A stretch of 64,000 nucleotides of DNA from Brucella tritici (GCF_902825325.1 NZ_CADEAR010000004.1:186001-250000), one strand, 5' to 3'; positions 51,510 through 63,386 are shown, counted from the first letter of the stretch. Program-made: numbers and translations. Notes: generated from the letters alone by a model not told the origin.

Positions 51510-53018
51510 ATGGCCGATAAAGCGGACAAGATGAAGGCGCGGTTGCCGCGCGGGTTTGTCGATCGGGTGCCGGATGATTTGCGCGCCGCTGAAAAGATGA
51601 TGGCGACCATCCGGGAAGTTTATGACCTTTATGGCTTCGAGCCGGTGGAAACTCCGCTCGTGGAATATACGGACGCGCTTGGCAAGTTCCTTCCGGATCA
51701 AGATCGCCCGAACGAAGGCGTGTTCTCGTTTCAGGACGACGATGAACAATGGCTGTCGCTGCGCTACGATCTGACTGCGCCGCTGGCACGTTTTGTTGCC
51801 GAAAACTACGAGTCGCTGCCAAAGCCTTATCGCAGCTATCGTAATGGTTGGGTGTTCCGCAATGAAAAGCCGGGACCGGGCCGTTTCCGTCAGTTCATGC
51901 AGTTCGACGCTGACACGGTCGGTGCGCCGAATGTCTCTGCTGATGCTGAAATGTGCATGTTGATGGCCGACACGCTGGAGCGCCTTGGCATCCGTCGTGG
52001 CGATTATGCGATCCGCGTCAATAACCGCAAGGTTCTCGATGGCGTGCTGGAAGCCATCGGCCTTGCAGGTGAGAGCAATGCTGCGAAACGCCTGAATGTG
52101 TTGCGCGCCATCGACAAGCTCGACAAATTTGGCCCGGAAGGCGTTCGCCTTCTGCTCGGTAAAGGTCGCCTCGATGAAAGTGGCGATTTCACCAAGGGCG
52201 CAGAGTTGACCGATGCCGCGATTGAAAAGGTGCTGGCTTTCACCGCCGCCGGTGGTGCGACGGGTGCCGATACAATCGCCAATCTCCGTGCAGTCGTCGC
52301 AGGCAACGCCAAGGGCGAAGAAGGTGTGACCGAACTCGCCGACATGCAGGCGCTGTTCTCTGCGGGCGGCTATGATGGTCGTGTGAAGATCGATCCATCT
52401 GTTGTGCGCGGTCTTGAATATTACACTGGTCCGGTTTTCGAGGCAGAACTTCTGTTCGATGTGACTAATGAAGACGGCCAGAAGGTCGTGTTCGGTTCGG
52501 TGGGGGGCGGTGGCCGTTACGACGGTCTCGTGTCACGCTTCCGGGGTGAACCAGTTCCTGCGACAGGCTTCTCCATCGGTGTTTCGCGTCTGATGACGGC
52601 TTTGAAGAACCTCGGCAAACTGGATGTTTCCGATGTCGTCGGGCCGGTAGTGGTTCTGGTCATGGACAAGGATACGGAAAGCCTTGGGCGCTATCAGAAA
52701 ATGGTCTCCGATCTGCGCCAAGCTGGCATTCGCGCTGAAATGTATGTTGGCGGATCTGGCATGAAGGCGCAGATGAAATATGCTGATCGCCGTGAGGCTC
52801 CGTGCGTCATCATTCAGGGTTCGCAGGAGCGTGAGGCCGGTGAGGTGCAGATCAAGGATCTGGTCGAGGGCAAGCGTCTTTCTGCGGAGATCGAGGACAA
52901 TGTAACCTGGCGTGAAAGCCGTCCGGCGCAGATCACGGCCAAGGAAGATGATCTCATCAATGCTGTCCGTGAAATCCTTGCCAGTCAGGCGCAAGATCGC
53001 GCAGAGCAGTCTAAGTGA
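51510..53018 (+). CDS. hisS: Histidyl-tRNA synthetase
   Basis: Class II aminoacyl-tRNA synthetase charging tRNA-His. Visible: N-terminal [27 protein letters not shown], motif 2 region [31 protein letters not shown], the histidine motif [14 protein letters not shown], motif 3 region GGGGRYDGL and [10 protein letters not shown]. The 502-residue length matches the alphaproteobacterial form with an insertion. It is the first gene of a translationally coupled hisS-hisZ-hisG unit. Confidence 0.96.
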   Translation: MADKADKMKARLPRGFVDRVPDDLRAAEKMMATIREVYDLYGFEPVETPLVEYTDALGKFLPDQDRPNEGVFSFQDDDEQWLSLRYDLTAPLARFVAENYESLPKPYRSYRNGWVFRNEKPGPGRFRQFMQFDADTVGAPNVSADAEMCMLMADTLERLGIRRGDYAIRVNNRKVLDGVLEAIGLAGESNAAKRLNVLRAIDKLDKFGPEGVRLLLGKGRLDESGDFTKGAELTDAAIEKVLAFTAAGGATGADTIANLRAVVAGNAKGEEGVTELADMQALFSAGGYDGRVKIDPSVVRGLEYYTGPVFEAELLFDVTNEDGQKVVFGSVGGGGRYDGLVSRFRGEPVPATGFSIGVSRLMTALKNLGKLDVSDVVGPVVVLVMDKDTESLGRYQKMVSDLRQAGIRAEMYVGGSGMKAQMKYADRREAPCVIIQGSQEREAGEVQIKDLVEGKRLSAEIEDNVTWRESRPAQITAKEDDLINAVREILASQAQDRAEQSK

Positions 53019-54157
53019 CGGAAACCATGGCTGGATCGAGCTCATCTGGTGTTCTCAATTCTCTTCGTGCAACGCTTGATGCGCGCGAAGCCGAACTTGT
53101 CGAAATTCCGCTGATCCAGCCAGCTGATCCATTTCTGGATATGGCGGGTGAGGATTTGCGCCGCCGCATTTTTCTGACCGAAAACGAGAATGGCGATAGT
53201 TTGTGCTTGCGACCGGAATTTACAATTCCCGTCTGCCGCAACCACATCGCTCTGAATGCCGCCACGCCGAAGCGCTATGCTTATCTGGGCGAAGTGTTCC
53301 GTCAGCGTCGTGACGGAGCGGCTGAATTCCTTCAGGCTGGTATTGAAGACTTGGGCGCTTCCGACGAAGCGGCTTCGGATGCGCGCTCAATTGCAGATGC
53401 GCTTTCCTGCGTTCGTGCTGCGGCTCCGGAAGCAGAACTTGAGATCGTTTTGGGAGACCAGTCGGTTTTTGCGGGCATGCTGAAGGCGCTGGGCCTGCCA
53501 CAAGGCTGGCGCAAGAAGCTTTTGCGTTCTTTTGGCGACGCGAATTCGATGGAGCAGGTACTAGCCGAGCTGACCGGCGCACAGCGGCGTGATCCATTGC
53601 CGGAAACCCTTGCCGTTCTGGTCGCAGAAGGCGACGAAACCGGGCTTGCGCGCATGCTGGAAGCGGAAATGTTAGAAGCTGGCATTTCGCCTAGCTCTGG
53701 ACGCTCGCCCGCAGAGATTGCACGGCGGTTGATCGAAAAGGAGGATTTGGCGGCCACGCGTTTCCCGGCATCTGCGCTCGACCTCTTGAAGCAGTTTCTC
53801 GAAATGCGTGTATCGCTTGATTCCGCAGCCGTTACCTTGCGGGCGTTCGCATCGGAACACGCCCTTGATCTTGCTGCGGTATTGCAGAAGTTTGAAGCGC
53901 GTAGTGAAGCTGTTGCGAATGAGGGGATTGCTACGAAAGATATTATCTACGATGCCTCTTTCGGGCGCCCGCTCGATTATTATACCGGCCTCGTCTATGA
54001 GATTCGTGCCACAGGCGTGGAGAAGGATGCTGTTCTGGCAGGTGGTGGCCGCTATGATCGCCTTCTGACCATGCTTGGCGCTTCCGAAAACATTCCCGGC
54101 GTTGGCTTTTCCATCTGGCTGGACCGGCTTCAGGCCCTGGCGGGAGAGAAAAAATGA
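53015..54157 (+). CDS. hisZ: ATP phosphoribosyltransferase regulatory subunit HisZ
   Basis: A catalytically inactive HisS paralogue required by short-form HisG for histidine biosynthesis. The HisS-like core is visible ([75 protein letters not shown]). It starts with GTG overlapping the hisS stop (an ATG at 53027 is the alternative) and ends overlapping the hisG start. Confidence 0.93.
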   Translation: MTETMAGSSSSGVLNSLRATLDAREAELVEIPLIQPADPFLDMAGEDLRRRIFLTENENGDSLCLRPEFTIPVCRNHIALNAATPKRYAYLGEVFRQRRDGAAEFLQAGIEDLGASDEAASDARSIADALSCVRAAAPEAELEIVLGDQSVFAGMLKALGLPQGWRKKLLRSFGDANSMEQVLAELTGAQRRDPLPETLAVLVAEGDETGLARMLEAEMLEAGISPSSGRSPAEIARRLIEKEDLAATRFPASALDLLKQFLEMRVSLDSAAVTLRAFASEHALDLAAVLQKFEARSEAVANEGIATKDIIYDASFGRPLDYYTGLVYEIRATGVEKDAVLAGGGRYDRLLTMLGASENIPGVGFSIWLDRLQALAGEKK

Positions 54158-54849
54158 GTGTCACCCTCGCGTTGCCGTCCAAGGGACGGTTGAAGGAACA
54201 GACGCTCGCAGTGCTCGAAAAGGCGGGCTACAGGGTGATCCTGCCAGACGACTCGCGTAATTACCGAGCGCGTGTCGAGGGCGAGCCTGATCTAGATATT
54301 CTGTTCCTTTCAGCTTCCGAAATTGCCCGCGAGTTGGGATATGGCAGCGTTGATCTGGGCGTTACAGGCGAAGATCTTGTTCGCGAAACATTGGCGCATT
54401 CGGAAGAACGTGTGGCTATTGAAGCCGAATTGGGATTTGGTCATGCCGACGTGATCGTGGCAGTGCCTGAAGTCTGGCGCGATGTGACCAGCATGGCCGA
54501 TCTGGATGATGTAGCGGCAGATTTCCGCCAACGCCATGGTCGTCGTCTGCGCATCGCCACCAAATATTGGCGACTGACACAGCAGTTTTTTTCGCAAAAG
54601 CATGGCATTCAGGTTTACCGCATCGTTGAAAGCCTTGGTGCCACTGAAGGCGCTCCGGCGGCTGGTTCTGCGGACATGATCGTTGATATTACATCGACCG
54701 GTTCAACGCTGCGGGCCAACCGTCTCAAGGTTTTGGAAGATGGCGTTATTTTGCGCTCGCAGGCTTGCCTTGTTTCGGCACGCCGCAGCCGGGAGAATTC
54801 ACGTGTCACTGAAGTTGCGACCCGTATTCGTAAAGGATTGGACGGGTAG
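54154..54849 (+). CDS. hisG: ATP phosphoribosyltransferase, short form
   Basis: First enzyme of histidine biosynthesis (ATP + PRPP to phosphoribosyl-ATP). The 231-residue catalytic chain lacks the C-terminal regulatory domain of long HisG, which explains the HisZ partner. Markers: [25 protein letters not shown], and [19 protein letters not shown] overlaps the end of hisZ in ATGA. Confidence 0.95.
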   Translation: MSVTLALPSKGRLKEQTLAVLEKAGYRVILPDDSRNYRARVEGEPDLDILFLSASEIARELGYGSVDLGVTGEDLVRETLAHSEERVAIEAELGFGHADVIVAVPEVWRDVTSMADLDDVAADFRQRHGRRLRIATKYWRLTQQFFSQKHGIQVYRIVESLGATEGAPAAGSADMIVDITSTGSTLRANRLKVLEDGVILRSQACLVSARRSRENSRVTEVATRIRKGLDG

Positions 54850-54915
54850 ATAACTTCAAGTTTGTCTTTTATGTTGCGAGTTGCGATTTCACAATTGGAA
54901 CTCGGAACAGTCCAG

Positions 54916-55326
54916 ATGAACGGTGTGCGGAGATTGATTGGTCGTTGTGCTTGTGAAGCTGTCCGTTTCACCGTGCCAGATGAATTCGAATACGCCCTGA
55001 ACTGCCATTGTTCATTATGTCGTCGTGCGACGGGCAGTGCATTCAAGGCTTTTGGCGGAATAAGAACCAACGCATTGGAAGGGGCGAACGACAAAGCGTT
55101 GCTCATGTTTGTCGGCAACGAGACCGATCACGATGTGCGCTGTGCTGCTTGCGCTTCTTTTCTATATTCCATTGTTCGCGACGGGGAATATGTTCATGTC
55201 AATTATGGTGTATTGGCTGAGGAGCCAAGCCTGAAGCCGTCGGCCCATATTTTCGTTGGCTCGAAAGCTCAATGGTATGACATTCTGGATGATCTGCCTC
55301 AGTTCGAGGAGTATCCAGCATTGTGA
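54916..55326 (+). CDS. GFA-family zinc protein
   Basis: Member of the glutathione-dependent formaldehyde-activating enzyme/centromere protein V (GFA) family. Zinc ligands are seen in GRCACEAVRF, LNCHCSLCRRATGSAF and DVRCAACASFLYS. The family either binds S-hydroxymethylglutathione or has unknown roles; members need not be enzymes. The ATG at 54916 (MNGVRRLIGRC) is preferred over 54862, whose extra residues lack the pattern. It follows hisG after 66 bp but may have its own promoter. Confidence 0.8.
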   Translation: MNGVRRLIGRCACEAVRFTVPDEFEYALNCHCSLCRRATGSAFKAFGGIRTNALEGANDKALLMFVGNETDHDVRCAACASFLYSIVRDGEYVHVNYGVLAEEPSLKPSAHIFVGSKAQWYDILDDLPQFEEYPAL

Positions 55327-55357
55327 TTGTGCTGACGACAAGGGTTTAGAGATAAGA

Positions 55358-55385
55358 AAACCGCGCCATGAAAATGGCGCGGTTT
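55358..55385. terminator. Bidirectional terminator between GFA and DoxX genes
   Basis: AAACCGCGCCA (55358-55368) pairs with TGGCGCGGTTT (55375-55385), loop TGAAAA. Confidence 0.75.
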
Positions 55386-55406
55386 CGTTGTCTTTGCGGT
55401 ACTTGA

Positions 55407-55808
55407 TCAGCTGCGCTTGGCGTCGATCGAAAGCGAACCTGCGCCATGCAGGGCAAGGATGAAAAGACCACCGGCAATTGCGAGGTTTTTCTGCGCCATC
55501 ATGGCGTTCATACCCTGCGAGAAGTCCATATGGGCAACAAGCGTCGCGCCGATGGTGAACAGACCGACAACGGCTGCCGCGATGCGGGTCTGAAAACCGA
55601 CGAGAATTGCGAGGCCGCCAACAAATTCCACCAGACCGACAATAACAGCCGTAACGGTCGGAACCGGAAGGCCAAGGCCAGCAAAATAACCTGCGGTACC
55701 CGAGATGGCGGTCAGCTTGGCATAGCCAGCAAGGATGAAGAGAATTGAAAGGAAAATGCGGGCAATGAGCGTTACAACGCCATTGGTCTGCGGAGTGATA
55801 GAGGACAT
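55407..55808 (-). CDS. DoxX-family membrane protein
   Basis: A 133-residue, four-helix membrane protein of the DoxX family (LIARIFLSILFILAGYAKL; GLPVPTVTAVIVGLVEFVGGLAILVGFQTRIAAAVVGLFTI). Members are linked to thiol/oxidative stress or to electron transfer; the role here is unknown. It is monocistronic. Confidence 0.88.
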   Translation of the reverse strand: MSSITPQTNGVVTLIARIFLSILFILAGYAKLTAISGTAGYFAGLGLPVPTVTAVIVGLVEFVGGLAILVGFQTRIAAAVVGLFTIGATLVAHMDFSQGMNAMMAQKNLAIAGGLFILALHGAGSLSIDAKRS

Positions 55809-55909
55809 GCGGGGCTATCTCCTGTTGAACTGGGGCATCAATTAACGATTACTGACTGTCAAGGAAAGCCGTCTAATCCTCGACAGTTTGTTTACAGTAT
55901 GAATACAAT

Positions 55910-57301
55910 TCATTCTGGCGCAATCATTCTCTCCGCGCGCACCAGTCGCTCATAGTCTGCTTCCGACACCAATCCACTCGCCAATGCTTCTTCGCGCAAA
56001 GTCGTTCCATTCTTGTGAGCAGTCTTGGCGATTTTGGCCGCATTGTCATAACCGATGGCCGGGGCCAGTGCGGTCACGAGCATCAGCGAGCGGTCCAGCA
56101 GTTCCTTGATACGGTTCAGATTCGGTTCGATTCCCTCGACACAATGATCAGCAAACGACACCATGGCGTCGCTAAGAATGCGGATTGATTGCAGAACGTT
56201 AAATGCGATCACCGGTTTGAACACATTGAGCTCAAAATGGCCTTGGCTTGCAGCAACGGTGACAGTGGTCTGGTTGCCGAATACTTGTGTTGCCACCATC
56301 GTCAAAGCCTCGGCCTGGGTCGGGTTGACCTTTCCGGGCATGATGGACGACCCTGGTTCGTTTTCCGGCAATGACAGTTCACCCAAGCCGGAACGAGGAC
56401 CTGAACCGAGGAAACGGATGTCGTTGGCTATCTTGAAAAGATCTGCCGCCAAGGCGTTCAGGCTGCCGTGGAAGTTGAGAATGGCACCATGGCTGGCTAG
56501 AGCCTCAAATTTATTGGGCGCAGTCTTGAAAGTAAGGCCGGTAATTTCGCTCACCGCATCGGCGAAGCCTGTATCGAAACCAACCGGTGCGTTGAGGCCC
56601 GTACCGACTGCAGTTCCGCCTTGCGCGAGCAGAAAAATGTCTGCGAGTGATTGCTGGATACGATGACGCGCATATTCCAATGCGGCGCGATAACCGGAAA
56701 ATTCCTGTCCGAGTGTGACCGGCGTCGCATCCTGCGTATGGGTACGGCCGATCTTGATGATATCCTTAAATGCCTCTTCCTTGACCTGAAGCGCCTTGGT
56801 CAGGTGTTCAAGCGCCGGGTAAAGTCGATTGACTGCCTCAACTGCCGTAGCGACGTGGATCGCCGTCGGGAAGCTATCATTGGACGACTGGCTCATATTC
56901 ACGTGGTCATTGGGATGGACCGGCTTCTTGGACCCCTTTTCACCACCGAGAAGCTCTATAGCCCGGTTTGAGATGACCTCGTTGGCATTCATGTTCGATT
57001 GCGTTCCCGAACCAGTCTGCCAGACGACCAGTGGGAAATGGTCATCGAGTTTGCCCTCAATGACTTCTGAAGCCGCTACAGCAATGACCTGACCGAGAAT
57101 CGGATCGAGTTTGCCAAGCGCAATATTGGTTTCTGCCGCTGCGCGCTTGACGACACCCAATGCGTGAACCAATGGAAGCGGCATGCGCTCCCCGCCGATC
57201 TTGAAGTTTTGCAATGAGCGTTGCGTCTGGGCGCCCCAGTAACGGTCCGCAGGAACATCAATCGGTCCGAACGTATCTGTCTCGGTACGCATAGCGGTCA
57301 T
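55910..57301 (-). CDS. fumC: Class II fumarase
   Basis: Iron-independent fumarate hydratase of the TCA cycle. Markers are [58 protein letters not shown], and the superfamily signature [16 protein letters not shown] at 57301 (MTAMRTETD) follows GGAG with about seven bases; longer starts upstream add residues unlike the family. Length 463 is standard. Confidence 0.95.
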   Translation of the reverse strand: MTAMRTETDTFGPIDVPADRYWGAQTQRSLQNFKIGGERMPLPLVHALGVVKRAAAETNIALGKLDPILGQVIAVAASEVIEGKLDDHFPLVVWQTGSGTQSNMNANEVISNRAIELLGGEKGSKKPVHPNDHVNMSQSSNDSFPTAIHVATAVEAVNRLYPALEHLTKALQVKEEAFKDIIKIGRTHTQDATPVTLGQEFSGYRAALEYARHRIQQSLADIFLLAQGGTAVGTGLNAPVGFDTGFADAVSEITGLTFKTAPNKFEALASHGAILNFHGSLNALAADLFKIANDIRFLGSGPRSGLGELSLPENEPGSSIMPGKVNPTQAEALTMVATQVFGNQTTVTVAASQGHFELNVFKPVIAFNVLQSIRILSDAMVSFADHCVEGIEPNLNRIKELLDRSLMLVTALAPAIGYDNAAKIAKTAHKNGTTLREEALASGLVSEADYERLVRAERMIAPE

Positions 57302-57464
57302 TTCAGGTCTCCGGGTAACTTGGACTCGAAGCCGAGCCATTCTAAGCAAATATAGCACCGCCGGGTCCTTGGCGGGCTGATGTTTCTTTGTGAAACTACT
57401 ATAACGCAATCACTTGATAAAATATGACTATAAAAGTCAAATTTTATTGACCGGACCTGCACGG

Positions 57465-57734
57465 TCAAGCGTCATCCTCATCCTCACTGTCATCCGCTTC
57501 GGAAATCCAGGCGGTCGGTTCGATCTTGCGCTGGGTCTTACTATCGGTGAACGTCCACCAGCCTGTATCAGTCTCATCCCATTGACCGCCGCCGGCCTGC
57601 AACTGGGCTAGCGTTCGATACTGTGCAATTGACTCATTGCGCTGGTCATCTTCATCGGTCCAGACGACTGTTATCTTACTGCCGTCTTTCGGAGCTGTGG
57701 CGATGGGAAGTTCTTTGCGCATATGATCATCCAT
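57465..57734 (-). CDS. Small acidic protein, DUF551-like, hypothetical
   Basis: A protein of about 90 residues whose core PIATAPKDGSKITVVWTDEDDQ ... GWWTFTDSKTQRKIEPTAWI has the P-I-x-x-A-P-x-D-G and W-x-x-P-T-x-W pattern of phage-associated DUF551-like proteins, followed by an acidic tail (EADDSEDEDDA). No phage genes are nearby. Start 57734 or 57722 (MRKELP). The function is unknown. Confidence 0.6.
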   Translation of the reverse strand: MDDHMRKELPIATAPKDGSKITVVWTDEDDQRNESIAQYRTLAQLQAGGGQWDETDTGWWTFTDSKTQRKIEPTAWISEADDSEDEDDA

Positions 57735-57815
57735 TCCATTGTGACTGCAGATAATCATAGGGCATACAATGCCAGCGGCAAGCCGGAACCCCAACGTTCC
57801 GGCCTGCCGTCTTGT

Positions 57816-58376
57816 TTATGCCGAACGTGCAGACTTAAGGGCCTTGCCCCACCAGATCAGCTGATCCAGCATGTTCTTGGCAGCTTCCCCAAGATGCGGG
57901 AAATCGTCCAGCTTATTCTCGCCTTTGACGACAGCGAGATAATCAGGAAAAAGGATATGAACGCCGGTTTTGACGGACATAGAAGACATTTCGACGGCAA
58001 TCATCCGCAGTTGTTCGACAGCGCGAGCGCCGCCAACGCCGCCATAACCGACAAACCCCATTGGCTTCTGAATCCAGTCACCGTAGTCGATGGCGTTCTT
58101 CAGAACCGCAGTGGGAGCGTGGTTGTATTCAGCCGCGGTCAGAATGTAGGCGTCGAACTCGCGCAGCTTGGTTTTCCATTTGTCGGCAGTTTCCGCTTGT
58201 GCAGTCGTGGTGGAAGTGTCGCCATAGAAGCCCATCGGATAGTCGGCAATATCGAGAATTTCCACGTCCAGTGCGGCCCGTTCGGCAGCGAGTTTCGCAA
58301 TCCACTGGGCGGGAACTGGGGCAAAACGCTGTTCGCGCGTGCTGCCGACGATGACTGCGACTTTGAGCTTAGACAT
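57816..58376 (-). CDS. NADPH-dependent FMN reductase
   Basis: Flavodoxin-fold reductase of 186 residues. The phosphate-binding loop is VAVIVGSTREQRFAP and the isoalloxazine region LTAAEYNHAPTAVLKNAIDYG. Such enzymes reduce FMN, quinones, azo or chromate compounds. ATG 58376 follows AAAGGTG with about six bases. It is divergent from an HxlR regulator, a common arrangement for quinone/aldehyde-stress response. Confidence 0.88.
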   Translation of the reverse strand: MSKLKVAVIVGSTREQRFAPVPAQWIAKLAAERAALDVEILDIADYPMGFYGDTSTTTAQAETADKWKTKLREFDAYILTAAEYNHAPTAVLKNAIDYGDWIQKPMGFVGYGGVGGARAVEQLRMIAVEMSSMSVKTGVHILFPDYLAVVKGENKLDDFPHLGEAAKNMLDQLIWWGKALKSARSA

Positions 58377-58458
58377 AGATAGCACCTTTATTAGAGTGGT
58401 AACCATTGGAAACCGACGCTATATAAGTGACTAATTGGCGGCGCAAGGAGGCACTTTT

Positions 58459-58854
58459 ATGGAACCCAGTGACTTCAAGGAAACCAGTGCATGCAGGACT
58501 GTAGCAGAGATCTTGTCGCGAGTTGGCGATAAATGGACAGTGTTTGTGGTGAGTTATCTCGGCAATGGTCCAATGCGGTTCAACGAATTGCGTCGAACAG
58601 TGGATGGTATTTCGCAAAAAATGCTGACGACGACGTTACGTAATCTGGAACGGGATGGTTTCGTCAAGCGCACTCTCTTTCCGACAATCCCGCCAAAGGT
58701 CGAATATGAATTGACCGAATTGGGGTGCGATCTTTTGCGCCCTGTGCGAGCGCTGGGTGAGTGGGCGATAGCCAATGAAGCAAAGGTGCTGGTCGCTCGT
58801 GCCCGCTATGATGCTTTAGCGTCAGGTAATGCACAGATCGACGCTGCAGAATGA
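58459..58854 (+). CDS. HxlR-family transcriptional regulator
   Basis: A winged-helix regulator of 131 residues with ILSRVGDKWTVFVVSYLGNGPMRFNELRRTVDGISQKMLTTTLRNLERDGFVKR. The single cysteine near the N-terminus (SACRTVAEIL) is in the position used for redox or electrophile sensing by HypR/QorR-type relatives. ATG follows AGGAGG. It probably represses the divergent FMN reductase gene; the 82-bp spacer contains TGGTAACCA-like half-sites near 58395. Confidence 0.88.
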   Translation: MEPSDFKETSACRTVAEILSRVGDKWTVFVVSYLGNGPMRFNELRRTVDGISQKMLTTTLRNLERDGFVKRTLFPTIPPKVEYELTELGCDLLRPVRALGEWAIANEAKVLVARARYDALASGNAQIDAAE

Positions 58855-59084
58855 GAGCTAATCGTTGAGGAGTACAAGTGGAAAGACAGGCCGAAGCCTG
58901 CCTTTCCTGTTGCCTGAGACAGGACTTCCAAAGTGCGGGGGCAAACAGGAAGTCCATCTCCATATCATTCGGGATTGACCATGATTGGTGGTTATGAGTC
59001 AATCAGAAGTTTCTAAAATAACGACTTCGCTGCTGCAAAGCGCGAGCAGAGTAAATTTTTCATAAATCACAAACGGTTATGCGA

Positions 59085-59117
59085 CGTAAAAAGAAAGGCG
59101 GCCTTGGGCCGCCTTTC
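59085..59117 (-). terminator. Terminator of the groES-groEL operon
   Basis: GAAAGGCGGCC (59093-59103) pairs with GGCCGCCTTTC (59107-59117), loop TTG. On the minus strand it is followed by TTTTTACG. Confidence 0.8.
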
Positions 59118-59151
59118 TCGCATTCTCACCAAGGTAAGCTTTACGGACCTC

Positions 59152-59226
59152 TTAAAAATCCGTGCTGCCACCTGCACCGCTCTGCGGTGCGAGCTTGTTA
59201 CTTGATGGGCGTGCTTTATGGGCTTT
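59152..59226 (-). other. In-frame 24-codon extension behind groEL stop
   Basis: Directly after the groEL TAA the same frame stays open for 24 codons and ends at another TAA. The last residues read QSGAGGSTDF, echoing the GGMGGMDF tail of GroEL. This may be a relic of a duplicated chaperonin tail, a readthrough extension, or chance. No evidence of readthrough is visible. Confidence 0.3.
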
Positions 59227-60891
<1,665 letters not shown>

Positions 60892-60944
60892 TCAGATTAT
60901 GGTGAATTGGATTTCTAGGATAAAAGCGAAACGCTTCTGGCTAA

Positions 60945-61241
60945 TTAGCCAACGATACCCAGAATGTCGGATTCCTTCATGATCAGCAGGTCTTCGCCGC
61001 CGATCTTGACTTCGGTGCCCGACCACTTGCCGAACAGAACCTTGTCGCCAGCCTTGACTTCCAGAGCGATCAGCTTGCCAGCTTCGTCACGGGCGCCTGC
61101 GCCAACAGCGACGATTTCGCCTTCCTGCGGCTTTTCCTTGGCGGTGTCAGGGATGATGATGCCGCCAGCGGTCTTGGCTTCCGATTCAACGCGACGAACG
61201 ACGACGCGGTCATGAAGCGGGCGGAACTTGATATCAGCCAT
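60945..61241 (-). CDS. groES: Co-chaperonin GroES
   Basis: The 98-residue lid of the chaperonin. Markers: [43 protein letters not shown], with the mobile loop around TAGGIIIPD, and [31 protein letters not shown] at the end. ATG at 61241 (MADIKFRPL) is the family start; the 23 codons before it overlap the untranslated leader. First gene of the groESL operon. Confidence 0.98.
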   Translation of the reverse strand: MADIKFRPLHDRVVVRRVESEAKTAGGIIIPDTAKEKPQEGEIVAVGAGARDEAGKLIALEVKAGDKVLFGKWSGTEVKIGGEDLLIMKESDILGIVG

Positions 61242-61303
61242 GGTATAACCCTTGGTGTTATAGACGTTGAACCCTGTTAACGGATCGAGCCGATCCGCGC
61301 TTG

Positions 61304-61330
61304 TTAGCACTCATCATGCGAGAGTGCTAA
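61304..61330. promoter_or_regulatory. CIRCE element (HrcA operator)
   Basis: TTAGCACTC, nine bases (ATCATGCGA), GAGTGCTAA: a perfect match to the CIRCE inverted repeat. It lies 63 bp upstream of the groES ATG and just downstream of the promoter, as expected for HrcA repression released by heat. Confidence 0.95.
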
Positions 61331-61339
61331 CGTGGCTCT

Positions 61340-61368
61340 GAGATAGAAGCCGGACCTTATCTTGTCAA
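61340..61368 (-). promoter_or_regulatory. groESL promoter
   Basis: On the minus strand TTGACA (61368-61363) and TATCTC (61345-61340) are separated by exactly 17 bp, so transcription starts about 61333 and the CIRCE is at the 5' end of the message. The same bases read CTTGACA ... CTATCTCAG, close to the alphaproteobacterial RpoH consensus, so dual control by the housekeeping and heat-shock sigma factors is possible. Confidence 0.7.
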
Positions 61369-61481
61369 GATTGCCTGAGAAATTTGACAGACAAATGATG
61401 GTTAATTTGCACCATCCTTAATGCGGAACGGCAAAGAGGTGGCTCCGGCCAACCCGGCATATGGTGATGTCGTTGGCAATA

Positions 61482-63386
61482 TCAATCGACGAGACGCAAG
61501 TTTGACAATTCGTCGCCGATCTGCCGGAAGGTTTCGCTCAGTTCGCCACCTGTCGAGTTCCAGAAAAGCTTAACTGGTTTACCGCTTTCCATGCGCACGC
61601 GTGAGTTTGAAGAGCACGATCTCAGCAAATCTATTTGTGCTTTCTCTGCACTGTCCGTCGCACTGAGGTCCAACGCGACTGTCATGACGATGATGTTTGC
61701 AGACTTGGCATTGTCGCAGAGCTTTGCAAAGCGGGCGTTCATAGCCTTGGTGTACGTATTGTTGTTTTGTGAAACCGAAACGCCGCTTTCCTGAAACAAG
61801 CGGGACTGCGTGTAGTTTTTGGTTATACGAGCGGTATAGCCATGTGCCGAATAATACGACAAGTTTCCAGCGCGATCCGGCCCAGAACCCGCGAGTCCGT
61901 CATATTTATAGTAAGTGTTGGCGCCATCGGTGAGTACAATTACAACCTTATCGTTGCCCCGTTCAGTCGCAGCGCGGGCTTCTGTAAACGGTGCGCCTTG
62001 GACGATAGTCCGCCATCCCCAGGCCATCGCTTCGGGAACGTTTGTGCCGCCAGCTGGCACCATCGCCTTGATTGCGGTTTGGATCGTTTTCATCCCTTGT
62101 TCCGTCGAGACGTCTGTCAAGGGCGTGAGAGGTAATGATGTACAACTATAGTTCGGGCCGCCGTCTTTCGATCTTCCACCTCGGTAAATCTTATCAAGGG
62201 AATCACGCAAGTAGTATTTTTTGAGGTCGCTTTGTCGAGACGAATAAGACAGAGATATATCATCTTGCCACCAACTGTTCAAAACTGTCGAGGTGACGTT
62301 TCCTTTGCTGTCGGTGTTGTAATATTCAGCCGGGCCGAACATGGGTACAAATAACGTGTTTGGATTGTTGTCAGAAGGAGGCGTCACATCCAGGGCATAA
62401 GTGCCTGGACGAGACTCGACACACCCCTGCCAGGGTAGCCAGGTCTCCTTTGACCGCTGTGAAAGGTCGGCATAGAGTTCCGCGCGCGAAAAAGGCTTGT
62501 TATTGCGTGTTCCCCAACCTGTACCAGATTTGTAGTATCGCCCGCTGCCTGCCGGTCTTTCTTCTATTTTGCGCATATTGTCGATCGTGATTGGTAGTGT
62601 AAAGTTTTCAAGATTCACGGAAGACTTGCCTTCCGGGTCCATCCAGGTTGCGTTCAAGTATTGTGGGCCGACATTCACAGAGCCCGCAAAAGGAACTAAT
62701 GAAAACTGCACGGGTCGTTCGACGTGCGTTATGAGTGCAGATTGCGAGGCCATCGTCTCGACAAGCTGCGAGGCGGCTTCCTTTAGAAGATCGATGCGTT
62801 TTTTTGTTGACCCACTTCTTGTTTCATCCATTGAACCGGAGTTGTCGAGGACCAGTGCAACTTCAATTGTGTTCTTAAGTCTGACGGAAGCGTTGAGCGT
62901 ATACCGGTATTGATCCCAGTTATCTCCTATGAGGCGGGAGGCTACTACGCCAAACAGAGATTTGTAGGTAAACCCAGCAGTAGCGAGTATCTGTTGATCA
63001 GTTGTTCTATTTTGGGGGAAGGCGATCTGGAAATTGACTGCATCTGCACTTAGAACGGTGAGGTTAGCGGTAAAAACTTTGGCGCCGTAGACCTGCACGA
63101 CGGTCTGATTTTCACCAGTGGAAAACCTCTTGCCTACAGCAAGTGCCGCAGCATCAAGCGAGGCCTGCACATTGTTGCGCACGCGCATGAGATTGGCTGT
63201 GTCAACCGCAACCATGCCTGCCAGAAGCAGAGGTACCAGCACTAACGCCGTTATCATTGCAAAGTTACCGCGCTCGTCCCTGATAAAGAACGCGCTCGGT
63301 GATTGAAGCAAATGTTGACGAAGCCTGAGGGCTTGAGTGATCCAGTTTTTCAATTTGGCCCCCGCCGACGGTTGTGTCTGCGACAC
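61482..63386 (-). CDS. TadG-like protein with von Willebrand factor A domain
   Basis: A 634-residue protein: an N-terminal TadE/TadG-type membrane segment (RGNFAMITALVLVPLLLAGMVAVDTANLMRVRNNVQASLDAAALAVG, residues about 39-85), then a large extracytoplasmic VWA domain with the metal-binding DNSGSMDET near residue 180 and VIVLTDGANTYY later. Such proteins accompany Flp/Tad pilus assembly or act in the envelope independently. No other tad genes are in the window, so it appears to be an orphan copy. Confidence 0.88.
   Translation of the reverse strand: MSQTQPSAGAKLKNWITQALRLRQHLLQSPSAFFIRDERGNFAMITALVLVPLLLAGMVAVDTANLMRVRNNVQASLDAAALAVGKRFSTGENQTVVQVYGAKVFTANLTVLSADAVNFQIAFPQNRTTDQQILATAGFTYKSLFGVVASRLIGDNWDQYRYTLNASVRLKNTIEVALVLDNSGSMDETRSGSTKKRIDLLKEAASQLVETMASQSALITHVERPVQFSLVPFAGSVNVGPQYLNATWMDPEGKSSVNLENFTLPITIDNMRKIEERPAGSGRYYKSGTGWGTRNNKPFSRAELYADLSQRSKETWLPWQGCVESRPGTYALDVTPPSDNNPNTLFVPMFGPAEYYNTDSKGNVTSTVLNSWWQDDISLSYSSRQSDLKKYYLRDSLDKIYRGGRSKDGGPNYSCTSLPLTPLTDVSTEQGMKTIQTAIKAMVPAGGTNVPEAMAWGWRTIVQGAPFTEARAATERGNDKVVIVLTDGANTYYKYDGLAGSGPDRAGNLSYYSAHGYTARITKNYTQSRLFQESGVSVSQNNNTYTKAMNARFAKLCDNAKSANIIVMTVALDLSATDSAEKAQIDLLRSCSSNSRVRMESGKPVKLFWNSTGGELSETFRQIGDELSNLRLVD

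Larger units (their letters stand above)
58855..59226. other. 372-bp region between HxlR and groEL with stem-loops
   Basis: Contains a stem-loop GGAAAG-A-CAGGC-CGAA-GCCTG-C-CTTTCC (58880-58907) behind the HxlR gene, a second stem GGACTTCC/GGAAGTCC (58922-58955), the groEL terminator at 59093-59117, and a short frame extending groEL (see separate entries). No additional gene was recognised. Confidence 0.6.

Noticed and set aside
57465..57734. Prophage remnant suggested by the DUF551-like protein
   Set aside because: A single small gene without other phage genes or composition change does not support a prophage.
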